Shown in pieces: positions 42,128 to 52,038 of a stretch of DNA of 64,000 nt. The notes below the pieces were generated by a model, which saw only the letters and a program-made list of their open reading frames with translations, searched no databases and was not told the DNA's origin. The position numbers were made by a program, and so were the translations under genes. Source of the stretch: Paenibacillus sp. YYML68 (GTDB lineage: Bacteria; Bacillota; Bacilli; Paenibacillales; NBRC-103111); the NCBI RefSeq assembly GCF_027923405.1, contig NZ_BQYI01000001.1:3140501-3204500 (forward strand). Direction: 5' to 3'. The first letter of the stretch is position 1. Every line of letters begins with the position of its first letter.

Positions 42128-42166
42128 ATTATACCTAGATTACATAGGCATAGCAAATCTAGGTAT
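42128..42166 (-). promoter_or_regulatory. padR promoter within a PadR operator
   Basis: Minus strand TTGCTA (42151-42156), 17-base spacer, TATAAT (42128-42133). The perfect inverted repeat ATACCTAGAT (42131-42140) / ATCTAGGTAT (42157-42166) spans from the -10 to the -35 region, so a bound PadR dimer would cover both promoter elements. Autorepression is the natural reading. Confidence 0.85.
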
Positions 42167-42190
42167 ACCAACCACACATCGCCTAACTAG

Positions 42191-42223
42191 AAAAAAAGAA
42201 CACCCGCCCTATGGCGAATGCTC
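42191..42223 (-). terminator. Terminator of the dnaD-like unit
   Basis: Minus strand GAGCATTCGCC / GGGCGGGTGTTC stem (several G:T pairs), three-base loop, then seven T. Confidence 0.75.
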
Positions 42224-42361
42224 TGCTCGCTTTGCTCTAACTTCTCAATCTACTTCAATCGACTCGATAGCCTTCATCCCGACCGAATCAGCTCCCGCAC
42301 TTCCACTCGGCACGGCAAGACGCCCATTATTTCTCGGCACGTATTCTATTCCATAACCCCG

Positions 42362-43018
42362 CTACCTCGCGCGAAACTTCTGCGAATGCTCCTTCGCCTG
42401 CTCCACCGTCGAGATCCGATTGCGCTGCCATTCCAGCAGAATACGATCGATATAGCGAAAATGCAGCCGACCCGCGAACACGGCCTCCTTCAGTCCAGCT
42501 AATATAAGCGCCTCTGGATGCTTGTCCTTATCGAGCCAGCTGGATATCGTCTCCAGCTCCATCGGCGTCAGCGGCCGGCCGAACTCCCGCTCGAAGATCG
42601 AGAAGACGTCCTTGCCGCTGCGACTCGTTGCCTCCGACAACCGCCGTGCAGACTGCTGCGCAGCCCGCTCCTCCGCGTGCAGCATCGCGAGCCGCTCCAG
42701 CAGCGGCGTCCAGTTGTACAGCTCGCTATGGACGCCGGTGACCGGGTCCTTGCGCTCATCGATGCGAAGCAGTCCCGCCTTCAGCAGCTTCTGCAGCACC
42801 GACAGCACCTGCTCCTGCGTCAGCGTCATGCGCGCCTGCAGCTGCTCCGGCGTCGGGAAGTCGACATTTTCCCGCTGCTTGAACGCCATCAGCTGAATGA
42901 CGAGCATCACCTCCTGCTCGCTCAGGTTCAGGCGGGTATAATTTTGCAGCAGCCAATACGGCACAGACGCCTGTCCGCTCTGCAGCCCCTCAAGCAGCAC
43001 AGATGCGATGTCCTCCAT
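42362..43018 (-). CDS. DnaD-domain protein
   Basis: 218 aa. N-terminal winged helix (LNLSEQEVMLVIQLMAFKQRENVDFPTPEQLQARM) and a C-terminal DnaD/DnaB2 helical domain (FSIFEREFGRPLTPMELETISSWL..., then the YIDRILLEWQRNRISTVEQA signature, with YxxxILxxW). DnaD takes part in replication initiation and restart in Firmicutes. Its place next to asnS mirrors the B. subtilis order asnS-dnaD. The reading frame stays open for another 38 codons after the stop (see findings). Confidence 0.9.
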   Translation of the reverse strand: MEDIASVLLEGLQSGQASVPYWLLQNYTRLNLSEQEVMLVIQLMAFKQRENVDFPTPEQLQARMTLTQEQVLSVLQKLLKAGLLRIDERKDPVTGVHSELYNWTPLLERLAMLHAEERAAQQSARRLSEATSRSGKDVFSIFEREFGRPLTPMELETISSWLDKDKHPEALILAGLKEAVFAGRLHFRYIDRILLEWQRNRISTVEQAKEHSQKFRAR

Positions 43019-43088
43019 GTCCGAATCGCCCCCCTCTCCTTGCCTAGCCTAGTACCAGTACTCCTTCACCCCAACCCATAACAACAAC

Positions 43089-44387
43089 CTACGGATACAG
43101 CCGATTCAGCAGCCTCGGGAACGGAATCGTCTCCCGCACATGCTCGAGTCCGCAGATCCACGCCACCGTTCGCTCCAGACCAAGACCGAAGCCCGAGTGC
43201 GGGACAGAGCCGTATTTACGCAGATCCAGATACCACTGGTACGCCTCCTTAGACAGCTCATGCTGCTGGAAGCGCGACTCCATCAGCTCCGGATCGTCGA
43301 TGCGCTGGCTTCCCCCGATAATCTCCCCGTACCCCTCCGGCGCGATCATATCGGCGCACAGCACGACGTCTGGACGATTCGGGTCTGGCTTCATATAGAA
43401 CGCCTTAATCTCCGTCGGATAATGCGTAATGAACACCGGCTTGTCATAGCTCTGGGCAATCGCCGTCTCATGCGGAGCGCCGAAGTCCTCGCCCCACTCG
43501 ATCTCATGACCGTTCTCCTGCAAGAAGCGGATCGCCTCGTCATATGTAATGCGCGGGAACGGCGCCTGAATCGACTCCAGCTTCGTCACGTCACGCTCCA
43601 GCGTCTCCAGCTCCTTGCGGCAGCTCGCCAGCACCGATTGTACGATGTGGGAGACGAACTGCTCCTGCACCTCAAGATTTTGCTCATGCGTGACGAACGC
43701 CATCTCCGGCTCGATCATCCAGAACTCGATCAGATGTCGGCGCGTCTTCGACTTCTCCGCACGGAACGTCGGTCCGAACGAATATACACGGCCGAGCGCC
43801 ATCGCCGCCGCCTCCATATAGAGCTGACCGCTCTGCGTCAAGTACGCATCCTCGTCGAAATATTTCGTATGGAACAAGTTCGTCGTACCCTCGCACGACG
43901 ATGGTGTCAGAATCGGAGGATCAACAAGCTGGAAGCCCCGCTCGTCAAAAAACTGCTGGATCGCCCGAATAATTTGCGCCCGGATGACCAGTATAGCCCG
44001 CTGCCGCGGCGAACGAATCCACAGATGGCGGTGATCCATCAAGAAGTCGACCCCGTGCTCCTTTGGCGTAATCGGATATTCCTCCGCCACCTGAATCAGC
44101 TCGACACCAGTGACGGTCAGCTCATAGCCGCCCTTGCTGCGCGTATCCTCGCGTATGATTCCGGTCACGTACAGCGAGCTCTCCTGTGTCAGCTTGCCCG
44201 AATCGTCCCAGACTTGCTCTGGCACCTCGCTCTTGACGACGACCCCCTGTATGAAGCCTGTCCCGTCGCGCAGCTGCAGGAAGCGGATCTTACCGCTGGA
44301 ACGAACATTGTGCAGCCAGCACCCTATTGTAACCGTTTGCTCTACATATCGATCCGCCTCGCGAATCGTAACGATTGAACGACTCAA
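43089..44387 (-). CDS. asnS: Asparaginyl-tRNA synthetase
   Basis: 432 aa from TTG 44387, after AAGGGGGAG; this matches the ~430-aa Bacillus enzyme, whereas the longer frame (to 44432) has no clear ribosome site. N-terminal OB fold for anticodon ([31 protein letters not shown]), then class II core: motif 2 ([24 protein letters not shown]) and motif 3 ([15 protein letters not shown]). Acylates tRNA-Asn. Confidence 0.93.
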   Translation of the reverse strand: MSRSIVTIREADRYVEQTVTIGCWLHNVRSSGKIRFLQLRDGTGFIQGVVVKSEVPEQVWDDSGKLTQESSLYVTGIIREDTRSKGGYELTVTGVELIQVAEEYPITPKEHGVDFLMDHRHLWIRSPRQRAILVIRAQIIRAIQQFFDERGFQLVDPPILTPSSCEGTTNLFHTKYFDEDAYLTQSGQLYMEAAAMALGRVYSFGPTFRAEKSKTRRHLIEFWMIEPEMAFVTHEQNLEVQEQFVSHIVQSVLASCRKELETLERDVTKLESIQAPFPRITYDEAIRFLQENGHEIEWGEDFGAPHETAIAQSYDKPVFITHYPTEIKAFYMKPDPNRPDVVLCADMIAPEGYGEIIGGSQRIDDPELMESRFQQHELSKEAYQWYLDLRKYGSVPHSGFGLGLERTVAWICGLEHVRETIPFPRLLNRLYP

Positions 44388-44457
44388 CTGCGACTCCCCC
44401 TTACGATGTGGCAGCGAACGCCGGAGGAACATGCGTTCGACCGGCGTCCTCTTTTCC

Positions 44458-45672
44458 TTATTCTACATGATTGCGGTCCAAAATCAAACGATACGTATCC
44501 CGCGCAATGACTAGCTCCTCGTTCGTCGGAATGACGAGCACCTGCACCCGCGAGCCAGCTGCTGTAATGATCCGCTCGTCCGCCGAACGCCGTGCATTCG
44601 CCTCCTCGTCGAGCTCAACGCCGAGGAACGTCAGGTTGCGGCAGACAGCAGCCCGCAGCGCCGCAGAATTTTCACCGACACCCGCGGTGAAGACGATCGC
44701 ATCGAGCCCGTTCATCGCCGCCGCGTAGGCGCCGATATACTTACGCAGCCGATACTCGTACATCTGGAAGGCTAGCGCCGCGCTGCGGTCGCCGCTCTCC
44801 ATCGCCTGCGTAATTTCGCGCATGTCACTGCTCAGACCCGAGATCGCCATTAAGCCGCTATGCTTGTTCAGCATCGAATTAACCTCGGACAGCGTCAAGT
44901 CCTCCTTATCCATCGTGAACGGCACGATGGCCGGGTCAATGTCGCCGCTGCGCGTCCCCATCATGAGCCCCTCCAGCGGCGTCATCCCCATCGTCGTATC
45001 GAACGAGCGCCCGTCCCGAATCGCCGTGCAGCTCGCGCCGTTGCCGATGTGGCACGTGATCAGCTTCAGCTCAGCGAGCGGCCGTCCGAGCACCGCCGCC
45101 GCCCGCTCGCTGACGTAGGCATGACTCGTGCCGTGGAAGCCGTAGCGGCGCACCTTGTGCTTGCGATACAGCACCATCGGGATTGGATATAAGTACGACA
45201 TCTCAGGCATCGTCTGATGGAACGCCGTATCGAACACGACGGCCTGCGGCTTGCCCGGCATGTTCGCCTCCACCGCCTGGATGCCGAGCATATGCGCCGG
45301 GTTGTGCAGCGGGGCGAGGTCGAACAGTCGCTTAATCTCCCGCTTCACCTCGTCATCGACGAGCACCGAGCTCGAGAACGACTCCCCACCGTGGACGACC
45401 CGATGACCGACCGCATCGATCTGCGCCGCCGACTCCAGCACCCCATGCTGTGGATGGACGAGCATCGCCAGCACCCGCTTGATCGCCGTCGTATGCTCGA
45501 GAATTTCGCTTACCTCGCGAATCTCCGGCTTCCCCTCCGGCTCATAGGTCAAGATCGCCGAATCCATACCGATCCGCTCCACCTTCCCCTTCGCCAGCAC
45601 CGACTCCTCACGCATCTCATACAGCTGGAACTTCAGCGACGAGCTGCCCGCATTAATGACGAGCACGATCAT
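44458..45672 (-). CDS. ackA: Acetate kinase
   Basis: 404 aa, standard length. N-terminal [16 protein letters not shown]; signature sequences [18 protein letters not shown] and [19 protein letters not shown]; phosphate loop [15 protein letters not shown]. Converts acetate and ATP to acetyl phosphate, or the reverse to gain ATP. Start overlaps the stop of the dehydrogenase gene by four bases (ATGA), so both are one operon. Confidence 0.95.
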   Translation of the reverse strand: MIVLVINAGSSSLKFQLYEMREESVLAKGKVERIGMDSAILTYEPEGKPEIREVSEILEHTTAIKRVLAMLVHPQHGVLESAAQIDAVGHRVVHGGESFSSSVLVDDEVKREIKRLFDLAPLHNPAHMLGIQAVEANMPGKPQAVVFDTAFHQTMPEMSYLYPIPMVLYRKHKVRRYGFHGTSHAYVSERAAAVLGRPLAELKLITCHIGNGASCTAIRDGRSFDTTMGMTPLEGLMMGTRSGDIDPAIVPFTMDKEDLTLSEVNSMLNKHSGLMAISGLSSDMREITQAMESGDRSAALAFQMYEYRLRKYIGAYAAAMNGLDAIVFTAGVGENSAALRAAVCRNLTFLGVELDEEANARRSADERIITAAGSRVQVLVIPTNEELVIARDTYRLILDRNHVE

Positions 45673-46541
45673 AGCCGATCACCATCCTTGTCATAGTGAA
45701 AAAAGCCTTGTCCCGTCTTCACGCCGAGCTTCCCCGCCCGCACCATCTGCTTGAGCAGGAACGACGGTCGGTACTTCAGCTCCCCGAACTCGCGGAACAT
45801 GCGCTCCATCGCCGCCAGCACCGAATCGAGACCGAACCGATCCGCCATCTCGAGCGGCCCATAATGGAAGTCGTATCCAATGCGCATCGCGCTGTCAATG
45901 TCATCTGCAGACGCCACACCCTCTGACAAGGCGTGCATCGCTTCATTAATAAGGATACAGATCAGCCGCGTCGTCACGAAGCCTGGCGATTCATAGACAA
46001 GAATGCCGCGCTTCTGGATCGTCTGCTCGACGAACTCCCGCGTACGGCTGAACGTCTCATCGCTCGTGCGGACGGCGCGTATAATTTCGACGAGATCGAT
46101 TTTGGACACCGGATATAGAAAATGCAGCCCGATCACCCGCTCCGGCAGACTTGTCTGGGCCGCCATCTCGGTCAAGCTCAGCGTCGACGTGTTGCTCGCA
46201 AGCACGACCTCCGGCGGGCACGTCTCATCGAGACGGGCGAAGATGCTCTTCTTCAGCTCCATATCCTCGGACACCGACTCAATGACCATGTCGCACTCGG
46301 CGAGCCGAGCCCACTCCGTCTCCTTATGGATGCGGGACAGAATAAGCTTCTTCTCCGCGGCGGTAATGGCCCATTTCTCCAGCTGCTTATCGAGACTAAT
46401 CTCCAACTGCTCCCATGCCTGCTCCAGCCGCTCCGGCGTCCGCTCGATCAGCAGCACCTCCAGCCCGCGCGCCGCCAGCATCTCGGCAATGCCCTGCCCC
46501 ATCGTTCCGGCTCCGACTACACCGATCTTATGAAATGACAT
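45669..46541 (-). CDS. 3-hydroxyacyl-CoA dehydrogenase (Hbd/PaaH-like)
   Basis: 290 aa from ATG 46541 (AAAGG nine bases before), the usual length. NAD-binding GAGTMGQGIAEMLAARG near the N-terminus, catalytic-type HFLYPV..., C-terminal helical domain GYDFHYGPLEMADRFGLD. Oxidises 3-hydroxybutyryl-CoA or similar. Translation is coupled with ackA. No other beta-oxidation gene is next to it. Confidence 0.9.
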   Translation of the reverse strand: MSFHKIGVVGAGTMGQGIAEMLAARGLEVLLIERTPERLEQAWEQLEISLDKQLEKWAITAAEKKLILSRIHKETEWARLAECDMVIESVSEDMELKKSIFARLDETCPPEVVLASNTSTLSLTEMAAQTSLPERVIGLHFLYPVSKIDLVEIIRAVRTSDETFSRTREFVEQTIQKRGILVYESPGFVTTRLICILINEAMHALSEGVASADDIDSAMRIGYDFHYGPLEMADRFGLDSVLAAMERMFREFGELKYRPSFLLKQMVRAGKLGVKTGQGFFHYDKDGDRL

Positions 46542-46578
46542 TGGCTCCATCCTTTCCCATTCACGCTTCTCCCCTGCT

Positions 46579-46606
46579 ATTATATACAACGGACGTGGGG
46601 GTAAAC
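46579..46606 (-). promoter_or_regulatory. Candidate promoter of the hbd-ackA operon
   Basis: Minus strand GTTTAC (46601-46606), 16-base spacer, TATAAT (46579-46584), 38 bases before the start. Confidence 0.4.
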
Positions 46607-46689
46607 AAAAACAGGCAGACAAGGCGAAGGGTGAGGATGAACATGGTCATTTCGATCTCCTTAATCCACGAGATCATTAATAGTTAACA

Positions 46690-46722
46690 AAGCTGAGCAA
46701 GTACTTCACTTGGAATCAGCTT
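46690..46722 (-). terminator. Stem-loop after the sulfotransferase gene
   Basis: AAGCTGA/TCAGCTT with a 19-base loop, directly after the stop at 46726; weak T-run. Confidence 0.4.
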
Positions 46723-46725
46723 TTA

Positions 46726-47469
46726 TTAACGTCTTTCGTTTGTTAGTTCATAGGCGAAGCGGTATAGCTCGAGGTCCATTACATTTTTTTCATAAAAACG
46801 CTGTATGGTTTTTGGATTCAGTGAGTCGAGGGACGGCTTCATCCGCTTCGTCTCATTCTCAGCATATTTCTGTACAGGACTCGACCAACCTAATTGTTTG
46901 GCCATTGCAGTTAGATCAGTATGGAATCGTTCTGTAATGCCAATGTAGGAGAAATAGGTTAATAAGTTCCTCTTAGCTACTTCTAAATTAGGAATGTAAT
47001 CGCCCGGATTCCAACTGAAATATTGACTCCCAGGCTGATGAACAAACCTCCCTGGTACACCGGTTAAATATTTGGTTTGAATATTGGAGGTTAAAGGGTT
47101 CAACTCCTCGCATTCCATGAACTGCTGAAAGTTCATGTTGATCACCTTGGGATGGGCTGGAATGACCGGACTACTCTGAATGTAGCTGAACATCGACATA
47201 TACAATTTCAAAGTATCACGAAGAAAGGTTGCGTACGTGCATGGTTTATCGATTAAATGATGAAGTCCGAAAGGAAAATGGCCCGAGATGGCCCGTACTG
47301 GTGATTGAGGATGGTTGCATATCTTGACGAGCCGTTCCGTCGACCATGATGGATCGTCATGCAAATAAGCAATTTGATCGCGAGTATATTGATCTTGCAG
47401 CAATCGATTGAACGTTGTCCCAGCGGTCTTCGGAATATGCACAAAAATAGTGATCTGAGCGTTCAACAT
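46726..47469 (-). CDS. Sulfotransferase-family protein
   Basis: 247 aa. N-terminal ITIFVHIPKTAGTTFNRLL is the 5'-phosphosulfate-binding loop of heparan-type and other carbohydrate sulfotransferases (P-loop-like, PAPS). A later FLRDTLKLYMSMFSY equals the 3'-phosphate-binding region, where the usual RDP reads RDT. The sequence is visibly AT-richer than its neighbours, and the gene lies alone between metabolic operons, so recent transfer is likely. AGGGGTGAT precedes ATG 47469. No sulfate-activation genes are nearby. Confidence 0.8.
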   Translation of the reverse strand: MLNAQITIFVHIPKTAGTTFNRLLQDQYTRDQIAYLHDDPSWSTERLVKICNHPQSPVRAISGHFPFGLHHLIDKPCTYATFLRDTLKLYMSMFSYIQSSPVIPAHPKVINMNFQQFMECEELNPLTSNIQTKYLTGVPGRFVHQPGSQYFSWNPGDYIPNLEVAKRNLLTYFSYIGITERFHTDLTAMAKQLGWSSPVQKYAENETKRMKPSLDSLNPKTIQRFYEKNVMDLELYRFAYELTNERR

Positions 47470-47643
47470 ATCACCCCTGAATATTTAATTTCTTTTCATA
47501 TCATGACTTGATTTTCTTGAAATCCAGCATTTGATGGGCCGAATCAATTTGTTCTGTAAAACTTAGACACCCAATAGAGGAATTGTATTCATTCCCCTCT
47601 CATTACTCAACACCCACGGAACACTGAACGTAAACATAACAAA

Positions 47644-47692
47644 AAACCCGCAAGCAAGCCCACCTCCGAACGAAGGGAACTAACCTGCGGGT
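47644..47692 (-). terminator. Terminator of leuCD
   Basis: Minus strand ACCCGCA ... TTGCGGGT with an internal CCCTTCGTTCGGAGG stem, followed by TTTTTT. Confidence 0.85.
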
Positions 47693-47715
47693 CTTAAACT
47701 CTCTTCAACTTATAA

Positions 47716-48309
47716 TTACTTACTCGCCATACGCTCCTCGTAAGCGGCGATCTTATCTGCATGCTGAAGCGTCAAGCCGATGTCATCGAGACCTTGCAGC
47801 AGGAACTGACGGCGGTGCTCGTCAAGGTCGAACGCGATGCTCAAGCCTTGCTCGTCGATAATCGTCTTGTTCTCGAGGTCCACAGTCAGCTGGTAGCCAG
47901 CATTCGCGTTCGTGCGCTGGAACAGCTCTTCCACCTGCTCCTCGCTCAGCTTGATCGGCAGAATGCCGTTCTTGAAGCAGTTGTTGTAGAAGATGTCAGC
48001 GAACGACGGCGCGATGACAACGCGGAACCCGTAGTCCTGAATCGCCCACGGCGCGTGCTCGCGGGACGAGCCGCAGCCGAAGTTAGCGCGGGAGATCAGC
48101 ACCGATGCGCCTGCATAGCGCTCTTGGTTCAGGCTGAATTCTGGAATGACGTTACCCTTCGGGTCAAAGCGCCATTCGTAGAACAGAAATTGGCCGAAGC
48201 CGGAGCGCTCGATGCGCTTCAGAAATTGCTTAGGGATGATCGCATCCGTATCCACGTTCACGCGGTCAACCGGACCTACAAGGCCTGTATGCTTCTTGAA
48301 AGCTTCCAT
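47716..48309 (-). CDS. leuD: 3-isopropylmalate dehydratase small subunit
   Basis: 197 aa. [17 protein letters not shown] and [16 protein letters not shown] are LeuD/aconitase swivel-domain signatures. With LeuC it isomerises 2-isopropylmalate to 3-isopropylmalate in leucine synthesis. AAGGAG before ATG 48309, 33 bases after leuC. Confidence 0.96.
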   Translation of the reverse strand: MEAFKKHTGLVGPVDRVNVDTDAIIPKQFLKRIERSGFGQFLFYEWRFDPKGNVIPEFSLNQERYAGASVLISRANFGCGSSREHAPWAIQDYGFRVVIAPSFADIFYNNCFKNGILPIKLSEEQVEELFQRTNANAGYQLTVDLENKTIIDEQGLSIAFDLDEHRRQFLLQGLDDIGLTLQHADKIAAYEERMASK

Positions 48310-48341
48310 GTCGTCGTACTCCTTACGTCTTGAAATTTATA

Positions 48342-49760
48342 TTAAGCTTCCTGCTTTACTTTGAATTCCCAGTCGCGCACATCGGTAAAACGGCCCTTGA
48401 TCGCAGCAGCTGCTGCCATCGCAGGAGATACGAGATGCGTACGTCCGTCGCGGCCTTGACGACCCTCGAAGTTACGGTTGGACGTCGAAGCGCAGCGCTG
48501 ACCCGGCTGAAGCACGTCAGGATTCATCGCAAGGCACATCGAGCAGCCAGCATCACGCCATTCGAAGCCTGCATCGGTGAAGATCTTGTCAAGACCTTCC
48601 TTCTCCGCCTGCAGCTTCACGCGACCGGAGCCCGGTACGACGATGGCTGTAACGTTCGCGGATACTTGGTGGCCTTGAGCAACTGCAGCAGCAGCGCGAA
48701 GGTCCTCGATCCGGCCGTTCGTACAGGAGCCAATGAACACATAATCGATCTCGATCTCGCTCATAGGCGTGCCCGGTGTCAGACCCATGTACTCCAGCGC
48801 CTTCTCCGCTGCCTTACGCTCGTTCTCCGTTGCAAAATCAGCCGGATTCGGCACGCTGCTCGTAATGTCGGTACCCATGCCAGGGCTCGTTCCCCAGGTG
48901 ACTTGCGGGATGAGGCTCTCTGCATCGAAATCAACGACGCGGTCGTATACAGCGCCTTCGTCTGTCGTCAGCTGCTTCCACGCGGCAACCGCCTGGTCGA
49001 ACTCCTCGCCCTGCGGTACGTATTGACGGCCGCGCAAGTATTCGAATGTCGTCTCGTCCGGAGCGATCAAGCCAGCGCGCGCGCCTGCCTCGATGGACAT
49101 GTTACATACGGTCATACGCTCTTCCATCGTCAATGCGCGGATCGCTTCACCTGTATACTCAATAACATAGCCCGTTGCAAAGTCAGTGCCGTACTGAGCA
49201 ATTACGCCAAGAATCAAGTCCTTCGCTGTTACGCCCGGCTTCATGCGGCCGTTGATGCGCACCTCAAGCGTCTTCGCCTTCGACTGCTGCAAGCACTGCG
49301 TCGCGAGCACGTGCTCAACCTCGCTCGTACCGATCCCGAACGCGAGCGCGCCGAATGCACCGTGCGTGGACGTGTGGCTGTCGCCGCATACAATTGTTTT
49401 GCCCGGATGCGTCAAGCCGACTTCAGGTCCCATAACGTGCACGACACCTTGATCGATGTGGTTCAGGTCGAACAGAGTAACGCCGAAGTCTGCGCAGTTT
49501 TTGGACAGTGTGTCAATCTGCTGCTTGGAGATCGGGTCTGTAATGTTGAAGCGGTCCTTCGTCGGTACGTTGTGGTCCATCGTCGCGAACGTGCGGTCCG
49601 GACGGCGAACCTGACGGCCTGCCATACGAAGACCCTCGAACGCTTGCGGGCTCGTTACCTCGTGCACGAGATGCAGGTCGATGTAGATGATGCTCGGCTT
49701 GCCTTCCTCGGCATGGATGACGTGATTGTCCCAAATTTTCTCAAACATTGTTTTTGCCAT
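48342..49760 (-). CDS. leuC: 3-isopropylmalate dehydratase large subunit
   Basis: 472 aa from ATG 49760, six bases after AGAGGTG (frame open to 49769). Iron-sulfur ligands are in IGSCTNGR and [43 protein letters not shown] is the family signature. Functions with LeuD. leuA and leuB are not in the window. A divergent LysR gene shares the promoter gap. Confidence 0.96.
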   Translation of the reverse strand: MAKTMFEKIWDNHVIHAEEGKPSIIYIDLHLVHEVTSPQAFEGLRMAGRQVRRPDRTFATMDHNVPTKDRFNITDPISKQQIDTLSKNCADFGVTLFDLNHIDQGVVHVMGPEVGLTHPGKTIVCGDSHTSTHGAFGALAFGIGTSEVEHVLATQCLQQSKAKTLEVRINGRMKPGVTAKDLILGVIAQYGTDFATGYVIEYTGEAIRALTMEERMTVCNMSIEAGARAGLIAPDETTFEYLRGRQYVPQGEEFDQAVAAWKQLTTDEGAVYDRVVDFDAESLIPQVTWGTSPGMGTDITSSVPNPADFATENERKAAEKALEYMGLTPGTPMSEIEIDYVFIGSCTNGRIEDLRAAAAVAQGHQVSANVTAIVVPGSGRVKLQAEKEGLDKIFTDAGFEWRDAGCSMCLAMNPDVLQPGQRCASTSNRNFEGRQGRDGRTHLVSPAMAAAAAIKGRFTDVRDWEFKVKQEA

Positions 49761-49876
49761 CGAATACACCTCTAGTCATGTATGAAATTAATGAATGCAA
49801 CAATCGCATTGCTTATATGAGTTACATCCTATCATGTTCAGCTTCATTGTTCCAGTATATAATATCTATAACATTC

Positions 49877-49891
49877 ATAGCTTATAGCTAT
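49877..49891. promoter_or_regulatory. LysR-type T-N11-A box
   Basis: ATAGC-TTATA-GCTAT, a perfect inverted repeat containing T-N11-A, 20 bases before the LysR start and in the leuC/LysR divergent gap. Candidate binding site for the adjacent regulator. Confidence 0.6.
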
Positions 49892-49910
49892 AAGGGAGAT
49901 GGTGGAAGCG

Positions 49911-50822
49911 ATGGAGCTCAGACAATTACAATACGCCCTGCAGATCGCACTGGATAAAAATTTCTCAAGAGCCGCTGAGAAGCTGCACATCGCCCAGCCG
50001 TCGCTCAGCCAGCAGCTGTCCAAGCTCGAGAAGGAGCTCGGCGTCCTGCTGTTCCAGCGCACGACGAACTCCGTCGAGGCGACATACGCAGGCACGCTGT
50101 TCGTCGAGAAGGCGCAAAAAATACTCGACCTCGTCGAGCAGCTGAAGATGGAGATGGAAGATATATCGCAAATGCGCAAGGGCCGCCTCGTCGTCGGTAG
50201 CCTGCCGATTACAGGCGCGCACGTGCTGCCGCTCGTCCTGCCCGAGTTCCGTTCGCGCTATCCCGAGATCGACGTCGTGCTCATCGAGGACTCGTCGAGC
50301 AATCTGGAGCAACTGACAGCGCTCGGCGGCGCCGACATCAGCCTGCTGTCGCTGCCACTGAACGATGACGCGCTCGACTACATCCCCGTCATCGAGGAGG
50401 AGATTAAGCTGGCGGTGCCGCCGGGTCATCCGCTTGCCGCACGCTCGGCGGAGAAGCCCCGCAAGCCGATCGAGCTGTCCGCGCTCCGCGCCGAGCCATT
50501 CATCGCGCTCAAGCAAGGCCAAGGCTTCCGGCAGCTGACGATGGAGCTGTGCGGGAGCGCAGGCTTCCGCCCGAATATCGTGTTCGAGAGCAGCAACATC
50601 GAGACGGTGCAGTCGTTCGTCGCCGCGGGCATGGGCATCGCCTTCGTCCCCGACATGGTGTCGCGGGGCAAATGGAGCGAGCTCGCCCCCGTCTACTTGC
50701 CGCTCGTCGGTCGCCCCACCCGCGTGCTCGTCATCGCCTACCGCAAGGGCCGCTACTTGTCCAAGGCGGTGGCGGCGTTCATGGACACATTCCGCGAGGT
50801 GATTGGGGTGCGGGAGCGGTAG
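49911..50822 (+). CDS. LysR-family regulator, divergent from leuCD
   Basis: 303 aa from ATG 49911 (a GTG at 49899 is in frame; ribosome site AAGGGAG/GGTGG fits either). HTH: MELRQLQYALQIALDKNFSRAAEKLHIAQPSLSQQLSKLEKELG; then the effector-binding domain (LVVGSLPITGAHVLPLVLPEFRSRYPEI...). Likely controls leuCD, given the shared palindrome; the inducer is unknown. Confidence 0.9.
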   Translation: MELRQLQYALQIALDKNFSRAAEKLHIAQPSLSQQLSKLEKELGVLLFQRTTNSVEATYAGTLFVEKAQKILDLVEQLKMEMEDISQMRKGRLVVGSLPITGAHVLPLVLPEFRSRYPEIDVVLIEDSSSNLEQLTALGGADISLLSLPLNDDALDYIPVIEEEIKLAVPPGHPLAARSAEKPRKPIELSALRAEPFIALKQGQGFRQLTMELCGSAGFRPNIVFESSNIETVQSFVAAGMGIAFVPDMVSRGKWSELAPVYLPLVGRPTRVLVIAYRKGRYLSKAVAAFMDTFREVIGVRER

Positions 50823-50927
50823 GCGGCGTAGCGCCTGCGCCAACCCCCGTTACGATGCTTCTCATCGTAACCGCACCCTCGCGCCGCAGCGCCTGCTCAC
50901 GCAACGCATGCACTCCCCGCGCCCACC

Positions 50928-50965
50928 GCGCTAACGGCGCACGAGCACCGTTAGCGCCCTTTTTT
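50928..50965 (+). terminator. Terminator after the LysR gene
   Basis: GCGCTAACGG (50928-50937) / CCGTTAGCGC (50948-50957) then a T-run. A further GTTACGATG/CATCGTAAC stem (50849-50871) without T-run lies before it. Confidence 0.85.
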
Positions 50966-50970
50966 CCACC

Positions 50971-51855
50971 CTAATACCGCTGTAGAATCATCTGCGTCTT
51001 CAGCTCGTCGGTCGGCGAGAACCAGCCCTTCTGCGTCAGCAGCGTCTGTAGCTCGCTCTGCAGCCAAGCGGCCTCCGAGCGCGATGTCGTCTTGAACGAC
51101 GACTCGACGATGTAATCGTAGCCCGTACCGTCAGCCTCGATAATCGGCCACACCTCGATGTACAGCTTCTTGCCCTGCCACGTACCGATCCAGCGCTTCG
51201 CATCGACAGGACCGTACTTGTCCGCGACAGCCAGCTTGTCCGTGCCCCAGTTCGAGTACACATCATTCTCGAACTTGCCCGGCGCGTTGCTGATCGTCAT
51301 CGAGCGGGAATCCGACTTCGACGGCAAGTCCATGCCATTGTAGCCGCTCTTCGTCACCAGCTTCTTGTTGCTGAAGCTCAGCGTCTTCTTCGTGTAGCCC
51401 CAGTCCACCTGCGCCTCGTAATCGTCCTCTGTCGCATCGAAGCCGTCAAGCGCCGCCTGAGCCAGCGCGCCGTCGATATCGTCGTTCACAATCGGATAAC
51501 GCTTCTTGTACGTCAGCTCGAACTCCTTATCGCTGTATTCCTCCATCTTGCGCACGCGCACGTTCCAGCCTTGGGCATCCAGCTCGAGCGAAGCCGTGTC
51601 CATATACTGCACGCTCATCTTCGTCTTCGAGCTCGGCATGCCGAACGTGCTGCGAACCGAGCTCTTCAGCTCCTTACTCGAATCGAGCACCGCGTCCGGC
51701 TTCATGAACAGCTTCACCTCATAGTCCGGTACAGCTGGCGCAGGCGCCGCCACGAGTCCTTGCACATTCGTGTTCGCGAGCAGCACGAGCGACAGCGACA
51801 CCGATGCGACGACCGCACCTGCGCGCTTCGAGCCTAACAACCTTAACATATCCAT
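50971..51855 (-). CDS. Secreted CYTH-like (triphosphate tunnel fold) protein
   Basis: 294 aa. Signal peptide at about residues 1-41 (VVASVSLSLVLLANTNVQGLVAA). The mature part opens PDYEVKLFMKP (residues 43-52) with Y-E-V-K, reminiscent of the E-x-E-x-K start of CYTH/tunnel enzymes, then VQYMDTASLELDAQGWNVRVRK (Tyr-x-Asp-x4-L...R-x-R) and FELTYKKRYP, all CYTH landmarks. The first Glu of E-x-E-x-K is missing. CYTH enzymes hydrolyse triphosphates inside the cell; an exported one is unusual and may only bind anions. Single gene. Confidence 0.7.
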   Translation of the reverse strand: MDMLRLLGSKRAGAVVASVSLSLVLLANTNVQGLVAAPAPAVPDYEVKLFMKPDAVLDSSKELKSSVRSTFGMPSSKTKMSVQYMDTASLELDAQGWNVRVRKMEEYSDKEFELTYKKRYPIVNDDIDGALAQAALDGFDATEDDYEAQVDWGYTKKTLSFSNKKLVTKSGYNGMDLPSKSDSRSMTISNAPGKFENDVYSNWGTDKLAVADKYGPVDAKRWIGTWQGKKLYIEVWPIIEADGTGYDYIVESSFKTTSRSEAAWLQSELQTLLTQKGWFSPTDELKTQMILQRY

Positions 51856-52038
51856 TCCACCCTCTCTATGTATCGCTGCCTCTAGACAGCCTGCCCATCA
51901 TCTTATTCCAGATTTGTTAGATGAACGTCAACGAGGCTGTAACTTTTTGTAAACGTGTGCTGGCACCCCTCCCACCGCATCGCAACGACAAAAAGAGGCC
52001 CGCCGTCCGCAAACGGCTGCAGCCTCTCCACACCAGCT

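Noticed and set aside
43140..44378. Long plus-strand frame opposite asnS (and similar frames opposite leuC at 48330, the secreted gene at 22334 and the LysR gene at 49965)
   Set aside because: Each mirrors a well-supported gene on the other strand, lacks a ribosome site and has unnatural composition; GC-rich codon bias explains it.
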